A stretch of 38,673 nt of DNA, taken from Acidobacteriota bacterium (GTDB lineage: Bacteria > Acidobacteriota > Blastocatellia > RBC074). The notes under the pieces were generated by a model that saw nothing but the letters and a program-made list of their open reading frames with translations, was not told where the DNA came from and made no database searches. The DNA lies in assembly GCA_016789605.1 (NCBI GenBank), contig JAEUQO010000189.1:1-38673 (forward strand), written 5' to 3'. Shown here piece after piece: positions 21,055 through 32,251 of the stretch (positions are counted from its first letter, which is position 1; every line of letters begins with the position of its first letter). Made by a program: the position numbers and the translations under genes.

Positions 21055-23820
21055 TCAGTCGTGTCGCAACGCAACGTAAGGGTCTATCCGCGTCGCGCGT
21101 CGAGCCGGTACATAACAAGCCGCCAGTGCCACCAGCGCCAGAACCACCGCGACACCGCCAAACGCGAGCGGATCGAATTGACTGATGTCCGTCAGCACAA
21201 CGGCGAGCAAAACGGAAATCGCAGCACCGCCTGCCAAACCGACCGCGACACCAATCGCAATCAGCTTGCCGCCTTGTCGCAGGAAGAGCGCGATAACATC
21301 ACGCGCCCTGGCTCCCAAGGCCATACGAATGCCGATCTCGCGCGTACGCTGGCTGACGACGAACGACATCACGCCGTAAAGACCGATGGAGGCGAGCAGC
21401 AAGGCCAGCGCGCCCAAGGTGCCTGCCAACAATGCGACCGATTGGAAAGGCATCATTTGTACGGCGAGCGAATCGTCCACGAGACGCAACCAGACAGACA
21501 GTTTGGCATCGAGCCGCGCGGCTTCGCCGTGCGCGGCTTTCATCACGGCGCGCGGATCGCCTGCTGTGCTAACAATCAGATATGCGCCTGCGGTTGCCTT
21601 GTTCGGTGGCGCGGGAGGCAGTGGCAGATAAAGGAAGGTTTCATCGCGCTGCCAAATCCAGCCCTGCCGCGTATCGTTCGTCAGGCCGATGATTTCGTAT
21701 TGCGGGAAGTTATCGTCAGTCCGTTGCGCTGTGAGACCAACGCCGATGTACTTGCCCAACGGATTTTCGTTGGGCCAGAAACGACGCGCGGTTGATTCGC
21801 TGATGACAACGACGGGCGCGTTGTTTTGCGCTTCCTGCGCGGTGAAGCTGCGTCCGCGTGTTATGCGCAAGCCGAGCGTTTGAAAATAATCCGCCGAAAC
21901 TTGATTGAAATTTGCCTGTATGGGAGGACCGTTCGGCGAAGACTGCCCCTGAATCGTGATTGGTGTGATGTGCATCGCGCCCGTCAATGGTTGCCGTTCC
22001 GCCTGGCTGATGTTTCTCACGCCGGGCAGCGTTTGCAAGCGTGTGGCAAGCTGTTGGTAAAACGCATTCACGTGGTTTGGCTCAGGATGAGCGCCGTGAT
22101 CGTGTACGGCGAGCGTAAAGACGTTTTGCGTGACGAGGCCGGTGTCGAGGTCTTGCAACTTTTGCAGATTGCGCGTCAGCAATCCGGCGGCGATGAGCAG
22201 CGTCAGGCAAACGGCGACTTGCGTGACGACGAGCGCGTTGCGTAACCGCGACTGGCTGAATTGCGCGCCGAAAGTCGAGCCTTCGTCTTTCAACGCGCCG
22301 CTCAGGTTGGGACGCGACGATTGCAACGCGGGCGCGAGTCCCGCGACGATGCCGGCGAGCAACGAAATCAGGAATACGAAACCGAATACGCGGTAATCGG
22401 GCGAGAGGTCGAGCGCGAAGCCTTCGATCATCGCAGAAGGTAAGGGAGCCTGCGCCAGGACCAACGGATAAATTAGTCGTATCGCCCAAGTCGCTAGCAG
22501 CAATCCCGCCACGCCGCCCAAGGTTCCGAGCAGTACGCTCTCGGTCAGCAGTTGCCTGACGATGCGCAAGCGGCTTGCGCCCAACGCGAGACGGACGGCG
22601 ATTTCGCGTTGCCGTCCCGCCGCGCGCGCCAGCAACATATTCGTCACGTTGACGCAGGCGATCAGCAAAATCACTCCGCCAGCGGTCAGCAGCGGCGCGG
22701 TCAGCAATGACATCAAGCCTTCGAATTGAATGAAGGTCCCGCCTGACACTACGGCGATGGCAGCCTTGTTGTGTTCGGGGGCGGGATAAGCGCTGGCAAG
22801 CTGTTCGTTGATGACATTGAGCTCGGCTTGCGCCTGCGCCTGCGTGACGCCGGGTTTCAGACGCCCGGTCAACACGAACGAAGCTGCTTTGCGTTCGGTG
22901 AGCCACGTATGTTGATACCAGCCGCCTACGAGTTGGTCGCGCATCATCAGCGGTGCCCAGAATTGTGGTGCATCAGGTTCCGTCCCAATGAAACCTTGTG
23001 CCGCAACGCCGATGATAGTGAAGGGCGATCCCGCTACGCGCACGGTTTTGCCGATGATGTTTGGGTCGGCGTGGAAGTGCCGTTGCCACCACTGATGGCT
23101 CAATACCAGCACCGCGTGCGTGCCGGGCGTACGGTCTTCTTCGGGCGCGAAGCCGCGTCCGAGCGCCATCTGCGCGTTCAGCACGGAGAAGTAATTGCCC
23201 GAGACGATGTGACCCGTGACGAAATTGCTTGGCAACAAGGTTGCGCTCGTTGCGTCCGCCGCTCCATCACCGAACGGTGCGACGAATTGGTTGCGAGCGA
23301 TCAGTCCGGTGAACGATGTGTTGCGATCGCGGTATTCCAGATAATCGAGATACGAGAAGAGCGGATGGTCTCTGCCCTCGCGGTTCAGGCCCCTGATATG
23401 AACGATGCTGTCAGGGTCTTGCAGCGGCAGTGGCTTTAACACAAACGCATCGTAAACCGTGAACATCGTCGTATTCACGGCAATCCCCAGCGCCAGCGTC
23501 AGCAACGCCAGCAAAGTGAAGCCCGGATTTTTCAACAAGCTTCGCACGCCAAAGCGTAAGTCTTGAATCATTTCGTCCTCCCATCTTCGTGGTTGCAGCA
23601 GCAGCGCGTCTGTAAACGCACCGAGGCCGCGTCGCCACAAGTCAAGTTTGGTTTGCCAGTTCAGCTTGTCCCATTCGGCCAATGTTGCTTCGCGATACTG
23701 CAACTCCGCTTCCCACTCTTGCCGCCAATCCGAGCGCAAGCGGCGCGGTACGATCAAGCCGATGAAGCGAATCAGCCACACCCAAAAGCGAGCGCGAGTT
23801 TTCGGATTCGACAGCGTCAT
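21055..23820 (-). CDS. ADOP-family orphan permease, ADOP-2
   Basis: 921 aa from the ATG at 23820, 14 nt after the ADOP-1 stop. An adjacent TTG at 23823 is possible but less likely. It is longer than ADOP-3 to ADOP-9 and forms a sister pair with ADOP-1. Both have the SYxDYxxY motif, the EE(D/E)RTPxTH signature, and a QGFIGTEPDAPQFW-like segment where others have PPEFxFP. Both also have the [19 protein letters not shown] second-block motif. TM1 is near 101-127, the first FtsX block has ACVNVTNMLLARAAGRQREI, and the tail is PARRATRIDPYVALRHD. This is intact and two-FtsX-block in architecture. The pair probably arose by local tandem duplication. Confidence 0.92.
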   Translation of the reverse strand: MTLSNPKTRARFWVWLIRFIGLIVPRRLRSDWRQEWEAELQYREATLAEWDKLNWQTKLDLWRRGLGAFTDALLLQPRRWEDEMIQDLRFGVRSLLKNPGFTLLALLTLALGIAVNTTMFTVYDAFVLKPLPLQDPDSIVHIRGLNREGRDHPLFSYLDYLEYRDRNTSFTGLIARNQFVAPFGDGAADATSATLLPSNFVTGHIVSGNYFSVLNAQMALGRGFAPEEDRTPGTHAVLVLSHQWWQRHFHADPNIIGKTVRVAGSPFTIIGVAAQGFIGTEPDAPQFWAPLMMRDQLVGGWYQHTWLTERKAASFVLTGRLKPGVTQAQAQAELNVINEQLASAYPAPEHNKAAIAVVSGGTFIQFEGLMSLLTAPLLTAGGVILLIACVNVTNMLLARAAGRQREIAVRLALGASRLRIVRQLLTESVLLGTLGGVAGLLLATWAIRLIYPLVLAQAPLPSAMIEGFALDLSPDYRVFGFVFLISLLAGIVAGLAPALQSSRPNLSGALKDEGSTFGAQFSQSRLRNALVVTQVAVCLTLLIAAGLLTRNLQKLQDLDTGLVTQNVFTLAVHDHGAHPEPNHVNAFYQQLATRLQTLPGVRNISQAERQPLTGAMHITPITIQGQSSPNGPPIQANFNQVSADYFQTLGLRITRGRSFTAQEAQNNAPVVVISESTARRFWPNENPLGKYIGVGLTAQRTDDNFPQYEIIGLTNDTRQGWIWQRDETFLYLPLPPAPPNKATAGAYLIVSTAGDPRAVMKAAHGEAARLDAKLSVWLRLVDDSLAVQMMPFQSVALLAGTLGALALLLASIGLYGVMSFVVSQRTREIGIRMALGARARDVIALFLRQGGKLIAIGVAVGLAGGAAISVLLAVVLTDISQFDPLAFGGVAVVLALVALAACYVPARRATRIDPYVALRHD
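23569..23581 (-). promoter_or_regulatory. Internal Shine-Dalgarno and ATG in ADOP-2
   Basis: GGAGGACGAAATG in frame at codon 84. The annotated ATG upstream has no recognisable SD, so this is the best ribosome site near the 5' end of the gene. Confidence 0.47.
23652..23706 (-). repeat. Exact 55-bp tract shared with ADOP-3 (copy in ADOP-2)
   Basis: Partner of 20899-20953. Encodes part of the cytoplasmic prefix (EWEAEL to LNWQ region). Confidence 0.85.
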
Positions 23821-23834
23821 CAATTTAGCCGTGT

Positions 23835-26618
23835 TCAGTCGTGTCGCAGGGCGATCATGGGATCAACTTTGGTGGCACGCCGGGCAGGCAGATACGTCGC
23901 CAGCAAGGCAATGAGCAACAAACACAGCGAAACTCCGCCAAAGGTCCAGGGATCAAACGGGCTGAGATTTACCAGGATCATTGCCAGCAAACGCGCAATG
24001 GCCGCGCCGCCGAGCAGGCCGAGGACCAATCCAATGGCAATCAGACGCAACCCTTGCTTGAGGAACAGCCGCAAGATGCTGTGGGCTTCTGCGCCCAAGG
24101 CGACGCGGATGCCGATTTCGCGCGTGCGTTGCGCGACCACGAAAGACATCACGCCGTACAAACCGATGGCGGCCAGCAAGAGTGCTGCCAGCCCCAGCCC
24201 CAGCGCAACGTCAGCCGCAATGCGAAACGGTGTGGTTTGCAGCTCCTGCCACTCTGTCGTCGGCTTCATGGCCAGGGCGGCGTCCGGTGCGAGCGCGTTG
24301 ACTTCTGACCGCACAGACGTCATCACGCGACTGGCGTCCGTGCGCGTGCGCACCAGCAACTGTGAACCGTAAGGATTGCCAGGATTGAGTGGCAGATAAA
24401 GAAAGGGATCAGCGCCACGGAAAACGATTCCGGTGATGGTGTCGCGTGCGATGCCGACCACTTGATACGGCGGGAAGCTGGCCGGTGCGGCGGAATTGTT
24501 TGCGGAGGCGGGGCGGATGTCGCCTGCTTCGATGCCGACGGTTTGCCCCAGTGCCTGACCTGAATCGTTGAAATGCGGCCAAAGCTTGTGGACTGCCGAT
24601 GCGCTCAAGACTACCACACGCGTGCCCGCATTGGTTTCCTGTTCGGTGAAATTGCGCCCGCTCAACAGCGGCACGCCGAGCGTTTCCAGATGTTGTGGTG
24701 AAACAAAGTCGTAGCTGATTTCAGGCAGGTGCGCGCGGTCAGTTTGGCCTGCCAGGGCAACCAGTGTTTCCGGCGCTTGTCCAGAAAGCGGTGCGCGTGA
24801 GACGCGGCTGACGGCTTGTATGTCGGCCTGTAAACGCAAGCGGGCTTCCAGTTGTTGGCGCAGGCCTTCTGTTTGTTGTGCGCGGGCGTTTCCTAGATCA
24901 ACTTCGAGCGTAAACAGGCGGGCGGTCTCAAATCCCGTATCAATCGTTTTCAGCTTTTGCAGGTTGCGGACAAGCAATCCTGCACTGATCAGCAACATCA
25001 AGGAAAACGCCAGTTGCACAACGATCAAGCCGTTGCGCATACGCGATTGGCTCATCTGTTCGCCAAAGACGGAGCCTTCGCCTTTGAGCGCCATCGTCAG
25101 ATTGGGGCGTGACGCTTGTAAGGCGGGCGCTAATCCGGCGGCAACGCCTGTCAGCGCAACCATCAACAGCGTAAAGCCAAACACGCGGTAATCCGGTTGC
25201 AGATCAATTGCCATCGAAGCCAGGAAATTGCCGGAGAGAGGGAATTGCGCGAGCAGCAACGGATACAACACGTTTAGCGACCACCAGGTGAGCAACGATC
25301 CCAGTGCTCCACCGGCCAGGGCGATCAACAAACTTTCAGTCAGCAATTGGCGAATGATGCGTTGCCGCGTTGCTCCCAGTGCCAATCGTGTGCCGATTTC
25401 TTTCTGTCGCTTGGCGGCGCGTGCCAACATCAAATTGGCAACGTTGGCACAAGCGATCAGCAACACCAGCGCCACCGAAATCGGTATCAGTAGGAATATC
25501 TGTCCGACTTCTGCTTCTACTGAAACAAATCCGGGCGCGCGTTTTAGCTGCACGGTCGGTTGGCGGTTTTCGCCGGCATACTCGCGTCCCAGTTGTTCGG
25601 TCAGCATGGCCATCTCGGCTTGGGCTTGCGCGGTCGTGACGCCGGATTTCAATCGTCCCCACAAACCAAACGAAGCGGCATTGCGGTCAGTATGCCAGCT
25701 TGACGCTTGGGCATCGGTTGCCTGACGAAACGTGTCCAGCATCATCACAGGCAGCCAGCAAGCCGGTCGGTTCGGCGTGGTGCCGATGAAGTCTTGGGCT
25801 GTGACGCCCACAATGGTAAAGGGCTGACCGGCCAGTCGTATGGTTTGTCCGATGATTGCCGGATTGCGTTTGAACGCGCGCTCCCAAAAGTAATGGCTTA
25901 ACACTGCGACCGGGTGTGTGTTGGGCGTGCGCTCTTCTTCAGGCAGGAAACCGCGTCCCAACGCCATGTTCGCGCCCAGCAGGGAAAAGTAATTGGCTGA
26001 GACCAATTGGCAATTCACATAGCCGAATTCTTCGCGTTGGGTTTCGCCTTGTTGCGCGTGTTCAATCCCCAACGGTGCGCCCATTTCGCTGACCAGCGTC
26101 AGGCCCGCCATCGTCTGTGCGCGTGCGGCATAGTCCTGATAATCCGGGTAGGAAAAGCGTCGCCCGCGTTGGCCAGGTTCAGGCGTTTTTTGGACTTCCA
26201 CAATGCTGTCTACGTCTTTGATCGGGAGCGGTTTCAGCACCAGGGCATTGAAGACCGTGAATACGGCCGTATTCACCGCGATCCCCAATGTCAGCGTAAG
26301 CAAAACGACCAAACTGAAGCCCGGTTGTTTGAGCAACGTTCGCACACCGTAGCGCAGGTCTTGAAACATTTCCTCCTCCAATCTCTGTGGTTGCAACAGC
26401 AGCGCATCCCAAAACGCGCCCAAACTTTTTCGCAACAGGCTCAGTTTGGTGCGCCAATTCAATTTGTCCCATTCCGCCAGCAGCGCTTCGCGATTCAGTA
26501 ATTCGGCTTCCCATTCCTGTTGCCAATCCGTGCGCAGTCGGCGCGGAACAAGCACGCCGAGCACACGTATCCATTGACGGGCGAAGCTCCGCCTTGAAAC
26601 ATTGCTGCGTAATTTCAT
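23835..26618 (-). CDS. ADOP-family orphan permease, ADOP-1 (first in array)
   Basis: 927 aa, ATG at 26618, 57 nt after the PadR stop. Domains by residue: prefix 1-83 with [10 protein letters not shown] at 31-40 (Gln where the others have Arg); TM1 about 101-127; MacB-like periplasmic core about 130-370; first FtsX block about 373-500 ([20 protein letters not shown]); linker TM about 528-552; second periplasmic domain about 555-798; second FtsX block about 800-915 ([20 protein letters not shown]); tail [17 protein letters not shown]. The prefix is the most divergent and the protein the longest. Position next to PadR fits the known PadR-ADOP association. Substrate and energy source are unknown because no ATPase is encoded nearby. 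Confidence 0.93.
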   Translation of the reverse strand: MKLRSNVSRRSFARQWIRVLGVLVPRRLRTDWQQEWEAELLNREALLAEWDKLNWRTKLSLLRKSLGAFWDALLLQPQRLEEEMFQDLRYGVRTLLKQPGFSLVVLLTLTLGIAVNTAVFTVFNALVLKPLPIKDVDSIVEVQKTPEPGQRGRRFSYPDYQDYAARAQTMAGLTLVSEMGAPLGIEHAQQGETQREEFGYVNCQLVSANYFSLLGANMALGRGFLPEEERTPNTHPVAVLSHYFWERAFKRNPAIIGQTIRLAGQPFTIVGVTAQDFIGTTPNRPACWLPVMMLDTFRQATDAQASSWHTDRNAASFGLWGRLKSGVTTAQAQAEMAMLTEQLGREYAGENRQPTVQLKRAPGFVSVEAEVGQIFLLIPISVALVLLIACANVANLMLARAAKRQKEIGTRLALGATRQRIIRQLLTESLLIALAGGALGSLLTWWSLNVLYPLLLAQFPLSGNFLASMAIDLQPDYRVFGFTLLMVALTGVAAGLAPALQASRPNLTMALKGEGSVFGEQMSQSRMRNGLIVVQLAFSLMLLISAGLLVRNLQKLKTIDTGFETARLFTLEVDLGNARAQQTEGLRQQLEARLRLQADIQAVSRVSRAPLSGQAPETLVALAGQTDRAHLPEISYDFVSPQHLETLGVPLLSGRNFTEQETNAGTRVVVLSASAVHKLWPHFNDSGQALGQTVGIEAGDIRPASANNSAAPASFPPYQVVGIARDTITGIVFRGADPFLYLPLNPGNPYGSQLLVRTRTDASRVMTSVRSEVNALAPDAALAMKPTTEWQELQTTPFRIAADVALGLGLAALLLAAIGLYGVMSFVVAQRTREIGIRVALGAEAHSILRLFLKQGLRLIAIGLVLGLLGGAAIARLLAMILVNLSPFDPWTFGGVSLCLLLIALLATYLPARRATKVDPMIALRHD
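26367..26379 (-). promoter_or_regulatory. Internal Shine-Dalgarno and ATG in ADOP-1
   Basis: GGAGGAGGAAATG in frame at codon 84. The product would begin [11 protein letters not shown]. The annotated start lacks an SD. Confidence 0.47.
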
Positions 26619-26675
26619 CTCAATCGTTTGGCAGGTTGCCGGTTAAGAAGCCTGTTTGCCTTGGGTAAGCATCAG

Positions 26676-27005
26676 CTATCCTTCCTGTCGGGAAGGTTTG
26701 TTTTCGTTGACAGGCAACAGTGTCTGTTCAAGCAACCGGTATCGGCTGAGCGCCTCTGCCAGTGCCGCTCGGCCTTCTTCGGTCAGTTCATAGTATTTAC
26801 GGGGTGGGCGTGCTTCTTGTTGCGCGATGGTGTGCTTTTCCCATTTGGATAGGACAAAGCCGTTTTCTTCCAACCGGCGTAGCGCCGGATAGACAGTCCC
26901 GCTTGGTAAGCCTGTGACGTCCATAATGTCGAAACCATACTGATAACCGTTATCCAAGGCTTTCAGAATGATCGCGACTGAATACGATAGATAGTTCTTG
27001 CCCAT
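26676..27005 (-). CDS. PadR-family transcriptional regulator
   Basis: 109-aa winged-helix regulator of the short (domain-only) PadR group. The N-terminal half reads YSVAIILKALDNGYQYGFDIMDVTGLPSGTVYPALRRLE (helix-turn-helix, residues about 8-46). The wing follows with the hallmark RPPRKYYELTEEG. A short C-terminal helix (ALAEALSRYRLLEQ) should form the dimer interface. The ATG at 27005 is preceded by AGGAG at 6-nt spacing. It sits directly upstream of ten ADOP genes on the same strand; established knowledge is that acidobacterial PadR regulators commonly adjoin ADOP genes. It probably represses its own promoter and thus the whole operon until a small ligand binds. The ligand is unknown. Confidence 0.93.
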   Translation of the reverse strand: MGKNYLSYSVAIILKALDNGYQYGFDIMDVTGLPSGTVYPALRRLEENGFVLSKWEKHTIAQQEARPPRKYYELTEEGRAALAEALSRYRLLEQTLLPVNENKPSRQEG

Positions 27006-27041
27006 GGGGTGCTCCTGCTCACTATTGTATGTTGTGTTCTG

Positions 27042-27070
27042 CTTATACCGTTTACTACATAGCCCGTCAA
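27042..27070 (-). promoter_or_regulatory. Sigma70-like promoter of the padR-ADOP operon
   Basis: On the minus strand, -35 TTGACG (27070-27065), a 17-bp spacer and -10 TATAAG (27047-27042) lie at one mismatch each from consensus. Transcription would start near 27035, about 30 nt before the PadR ATG. An imperfect dyad, CTATGTA (27062-27056) and TACAATAG (27029-27022), brackets the -10 and start site, where autorepression by PadR could act. The dyad is only suggestive. Confidence 0.7.
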
Positions 27071-27133
27071 GACACTTTCTTTGTCTCAGTCAGAAATTTG
27101 CTGGACGGGGAAGCGGCGCTGCAAGAAAGGAAG

Positions 27134-27165
27134 AGGCGGAAAGAGGCCAGGGCTTCTTTCCGCCT
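27134..27165 (-). terminator. Terminator of the small secreted-protein gene
   Basis: Perfect 11-bp inverted repeat (27134-27144 with 27155-27165, AGGCGGAAAGA and its complement), extendable by a wobble and two GC pairs. On the minus strand it is followed by a pyrimidine tract CTTCCTTTCTTG. It lies 40 nt past the stop of the gene at 27206 and insulates it from the PadR promoter. Confidence 0.7.
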
Positions 27166-27205
27166 GAAGTGTGAACAGGGAATTTTGCTCAGGGGGGGCT
27201 GCTGG

Positions 27206-27703
27206 TTACTTCACAGCCTGCTGTTTTTCCAGTACAACCGTATCCGTGGATTGTGATCCGTCCTGTGAGGTTTGCATGACGATCATGGTCATGGTTTTTC
27301 CGTCGGCAGAGAGGGTGACTTTGCGGTTGAAACTCATATCGCCGACGCTCCAGTTGATCAACAAGGTTTCGCCTTCCCATTTGACCAGACTTTGACCGGC
27401 GGCGCCCATCAAGTTGTCTTGATTGGCTTGTTTCCCGTCGGTGGTGTATTTCAGCTCTACCGTGCGGTCGCCGCCTTGTGTTTCCAGGAACATGGCTTCT
27501 GACAGCGAAGACCCATTGTGATCGAATTTGATGGTAATGCCGTTGGGGCCGCCACGCTCAAACTGGCTTTTCTCGGAATTCATTTTCCAGGTGCCGGTCA
27601 AGTTGGGCTGCTTGCTTTGTGCGGTCGCGACAAGCTGGCTGACAATCAACATCAAGCACGCAGCAAACAAGGTGCAGATTTTTGCGCTGGTTTTCTGATT
27701 CAT
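27206..27703 (-). CDS. Small secreted protein of unknown function
   Basis: 165 aa. The ATG at 27703 is preceded by AAAGGAG at 7-nt spacing, which decides it over a TTG one codon upstream. Residues 1-28 form a signal peptide (basic start, hydrophobic CTLFAACLMLIVSQLVA, likely cleavage after ATA). The mature part begins LTGTWKMNSEKSQF and continues as short alternating strands (GDRTVELKYTTDGK, VTLSADGKTMTMIVMQTS), consistent with a small lipocalin-like or beta-barrel fold. Similar 'LxGTWKxNxxKS' secreted proteins are common in Acidobacteriota. No catalytic motif is visible. It is transcribed alone, diverging from the acyl-CoA ligase. Function unknown. Confidence 0.85.
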   Translation of the reverse strand: MNQKTSAKICTLFAACLMLIVSQLVATAQSKQPNLTGTWKMNSEKSQFERGGPNGITIKFDHNGSSLSEAMFLETQGGDRTVELKYTTDGKQANQDNLMGAAGQSLVKWEGETLLINWSVGDMSFNRKVTLSADGKTMTMIVMQTSQDGSQSTDTVVLEKQQAVK

Positions 27704-27738
27704 CAAAACGCTCCTTTGGTTGAAATTACAGACGCAGC

Positions 27739-27767
27739 AACAAAACGACGGCGTCGGCTGTTTTGTT
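27739..27767. promoter_or_regulatory. Dyad in the divergent promoter region
   Basis: AACAAAAC (27739-27746) and its exact complement GTTTTGTT (27760-27767) are separated by 13 nt, about two helical turns centre to centre. It lies in the 146-bp gap between two divergent genes, so it is a candidate operator controlling both. Weak -35/-10-like elements exist but none is convincing. Confidence 0.4.
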
Positions 27768-27849
27768 AACAGTTATTTGTCTGTTTTTTGCACCCAACTC
27801 TTACTCAAGACATTCATCCTTCAACTAAGCAAACGCGAAAGAAAGGTTT

Positions 27850-29517
27850 ATGGCTATGCAAGATTCCCCGTACGAGCAACGTCCATGGCTGAAGCAATAC
27901 GATTACTGGATTCCCAAAGACATTAACTTTCCGCGCCAGTCCATCAATCAAATTCTCGATTTGGCAGCGCTTTATTTTCGCGACCGTCCGGCGACGGCAT
28001 TTTTAGGCGCACAGCTCACGTTTGCTGAAATTAAACGCCAGGCAATGTGTTTGGCGGCGGCGCTGGCTTCGTTGGGGATCAAAAAAGGCGATTGCGTGGG
28101 CGTGATGTTGCCCAATTGCCCGCAATATCTGATCAGCTTTTTTGCCATTACACGGTTGGGAGCCATCGTGACCAACGTCAATCCGATTTACACCGCCCGC
28201 GAAGTCGAATTGGTGGCCAAAGATTCTGGCATGCGCGTGTTGATCACGCTCGATCTGTTGACTGAAGTCGCCCAGAGCGTACAGCGCCAAACTTCTATCG
28301 CACAGATCATTTCCACCAGCGCGCAGGAATACTCTGCGCAGCCGCCAACGGAGGCGACGATTCCGGCGGGCACGCTTTCTTTTTCGGCGCTGATCGCAGC
28401 AGGGAAGCCGAGCGAGTTGCCCGTGGTGCAGATTGACGCGGAAGAGGATGTCGCGGCGTTGGTGTATACCGGCGGCACCACCGGCGTTCCCAAAGGCGCA
28501 ATGCTGACACATTTCAATTTGTACGCAGCGTTGACGCAATGTTCACTGGTCGGCGGCCCGTTCATGGCGCGCGGCGAAGACCGGTTTCTGGTCGTCATTC
28601 CGTTCTTTCACGTCTATGGCCTGGTGGTTTGCGCGATGTTTGGCGTCTGGCATGGGGCGCTGCAAATTCTGGTGCCGAAATACGATCCCAATTTGTTGCT
28701 GGCTGCGATCAGGCAATACCAGCCGACGTATTTTCCCGGCGTGCCGACGCTGTTTATTGCTTTGTTAAATCACCCCGAGGCCAAAGAAGCCGGGCTTGAT
28801 CGCATTCAGCGGTTCAATAGCGGCTCAGCTCCGTTGCCCATCGAAGTGCTGGAACAATTTGAGCGATTGAGCGGCGCTTCCATCTTTGAAGGTTGGGGCA
28901 TGACTGAAACGACTGCACTGGGAACGACGACGCCTTTGTTGAGTCGGCGGCGACCGGGGACGATTGGCGTGCCTGTCACCGGCACAGAGTTGAAGATCGT
29001 GGATTTGGAAACCGGCGAACGCACGCTTCCTTTGGGCGAAGAAGGCGAGCTTTGTATTCGCGGCCCGCAAGTCATGAAAGGTTACTGGCAAAAGCCAGAA
29101 GAAACCGCCAAGGTTTTGCGCAACGGATGGCTGTATACCGGCGACGTCGCGCGTATGGACGAAGACGGCTATTTCACCATCGTCCAGCGCAAGAAAGACA
29201 TGATTCTGGTCGGCGGATTCAATGTGTATCCCAACGAAATCGAAGAAGTGTTGTTTACTCACCCCGCCGTACAAGAGGCCGCAGTCATTGGTGTGCCGGA
29301 TCAATATCGCGGCGAAGCGGTGAAAGCGTTTGTCGTGCTGAAACCCGCGACAGAGGCGACGGCTGACGAATTGCTCGCGTTTTGCAAAGAACGCCTGGCC
29401 AAGTACAAACTTCCCAGCTTGATCGAATTTCTATCTGCGCTGCCCAAGAGCGCTGTCGGCAAAGTGTTGCGCCGTGAATTGCGCGATCTGGAAGAGGCCA
29501 AACGCAGCGATTCCTGA
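27850..29517 (+). CDS. Long-chain fatty acid-CoA ligase (FadD-like AMP-forming)
   Basis: 555 aa; activates a fatty acid to acyl-AMP and then acyl-CoA in the cytoplasm. ANL-superfamily motifs are in order: phosphate loop [12 protein letters not shown] near residue 205; FFHVYG near 255; the adenine/acyl-pocket motif GWGMTET near 347; [14 protein letters not shown] near 428; hinge [15 protein letters not shown]; and the catalytic C-terminal lysine in [13 protein letters not shown] near 535. Length and motifs fit FadD-type long-chain ligases; a medium-chain ligase cannot be excluded. GAAAGG lies 3 nt before the first ATG (27850) and 9 nt before a second in-frame ATG (27856), so translation may begin at the second. 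It converges with a Tes-like radical SAM gene, suggesting a lipid context. Confidence 0.92.
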   Translation: MAMQDSPYEQRPWLKQYDYWIPKDINFPRQSINQILDLAALYFRDRPATAFLGAQLTFAEIKRQAMCLAAALASLGIKKGDCVGVMLPNCPQYLISFFAITRLGAIVTNVNPIYTAREVELVAKDSGMRVLITLDLLTEVAQSVQRQTSIAQIISTSAQEYSAQPPTEATIPAGTLSFSALIAAGKPSELPVVQIDAEEDVAALVYTGGTTGVPKGAMLTHFNLYAALTQCSLVGGPFMARGEDRFLVVIPFFHVYGLVVCAMFGVWHGALQILVPKYDPNLLLAAIRQYQPTYFPGVPTLFIALLNHPEAKEAGLDRIQRFNSGSAPLPIEVLEQFERLSGASIFEGWGMTETTALGTTTPLLSRRRPGTIGVPVTGTELKIVDLETGERTLPLGEEGELCIRGPQVMKGYWQKPEETAKVLRNGWLYTGDVARMDEDGYFTIVQRKKDMILVGGFNVYPNEIEEVLFTHPAVQEAAVIGVPDQYRGEAVKAFVVLKPATEATADELLAFCKERLAKYKLPSLIEFLSALPKSAVGKVLRRELRDLEEAKRSDS

Positions 29518-29553
29518 GCCAGAACGTTGTTTCACCTTCCACCAAAAAACAAA

Positions 29554-29585
29554 GGCGGTCAGCATCTTTCAAAATGCTGACCGCC
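29554..29585. terminator. Hairpin terminator between convergent genes
   Basis: Perfect 12-bp stem (GGCGGTCAGCAT, 29554-29565, with 29574-29585) and 8-nt loop. Read on the minus strand the stem is followed by TTTGTTTTTTGG, a good U-tract, so it should terminate the radical SAM gene. On the plus strand it lacks a U-tract but may still help end the acyl-CoA ligase transcript. Confidence 0.82.
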
Positions 29586-29641
29586 GAAAAGCGATTCGGG
29601 TTCGGGTGAACCTCTCTTATTTGTCTGTCGGTCGTGAGTTT

Positions 29642-31681
<2,040 letters not shown>

Positions 31682-31759
31682 AGCTCTCCTCGTTGTCTAC
31701 GTTTATCTTCTTTACGTTCTCTACTCTTTTAGCAACGCTTCCCGATCGCAGGTGGCGCT

Positions 31760-31786
31760 GGTTGACACACGCAAACCCAGTCAACC
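31760..31786. promoter_or_regulatory. Dyad upstream of the radical SAM gene
   Basis: GGTTGAC (31760-31766) and exact complement GTCAACC (31780-31786), 13-nt spacer, about 80 bp upstream of the start codon at 31681. Two more GGTC/GTGACC-type half sites lie within 50 bp further upstream. Candidate operator; no convincing -10/-35 pair was identified. Confidence 0.4.
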
Positions 31787-31977
31787 TTGCCTAGCTTCAA
31801 TTGCTATACTTCGGTTGGTCAATCAGTCCACTGACTGTGACCTGAACTCAAATGAAAGATGACTACTCACGATTACTGATACAAAGGGTTAAACCTTCCT
31901 CTTGCACACCGTGGGCCAGAATTCAGCAAATCTACAAATTTTTCTCCCCATCAGGGCTCGCAAATCCCAATGAATTG

Positions 31978-32003
31978 CTAACTTCAACTTTTGCAGAAGT
32001 TAG
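31978..32003. repeat. Inverted repeat, hairpin candidate
   Basis: CTAACTTC (31978-31985) pairs with GAAGTTAG (31996-32003) over a 10-nt loop. Outer arms GAAT (31972-31975) and ATTC (32006-32009) extend it past a 2-nt internal mismatch. Confidence 0.55.
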
Positions 32004-32251
32004 GGATTCGGCTTCTGACTGATGAGTCATTGCGAAACAGGTTTTTCGGTGAAGATCAGGTGTCATTCCTTTGAAAGATGTCAGAGTTTAGCTGACGAAG
32101 TGCCTTCCGGCAAACAGTTCTGGGCTAAATCCGGGTCAAAATGGAATTAATACGGGAAGTTGTCTTAGAAGTGTAGCGAAATGGCTCGGCTAGGTTATAG
32201 CAAAAGTTCATTGCGCGTCGAAATGACTTTTTTATTAGGGCCGACGCTTGA

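Noticed and set aside
21050..21118. Upstream extension of ADOP-3 (start at 21118)
   Set aside because: It lies inside ADOP-2 and has no similarity to other prefixes; the ATG at 21049 starts exactly at the conserved prefix.
1..27005. Array as a MacAB-type efflux system
   Set aside because: No MacA-like adaptor, outer-membrane factor or ATPase is encoded in the window; the double FtsX layout with prefix matches ADOP, not MacB.
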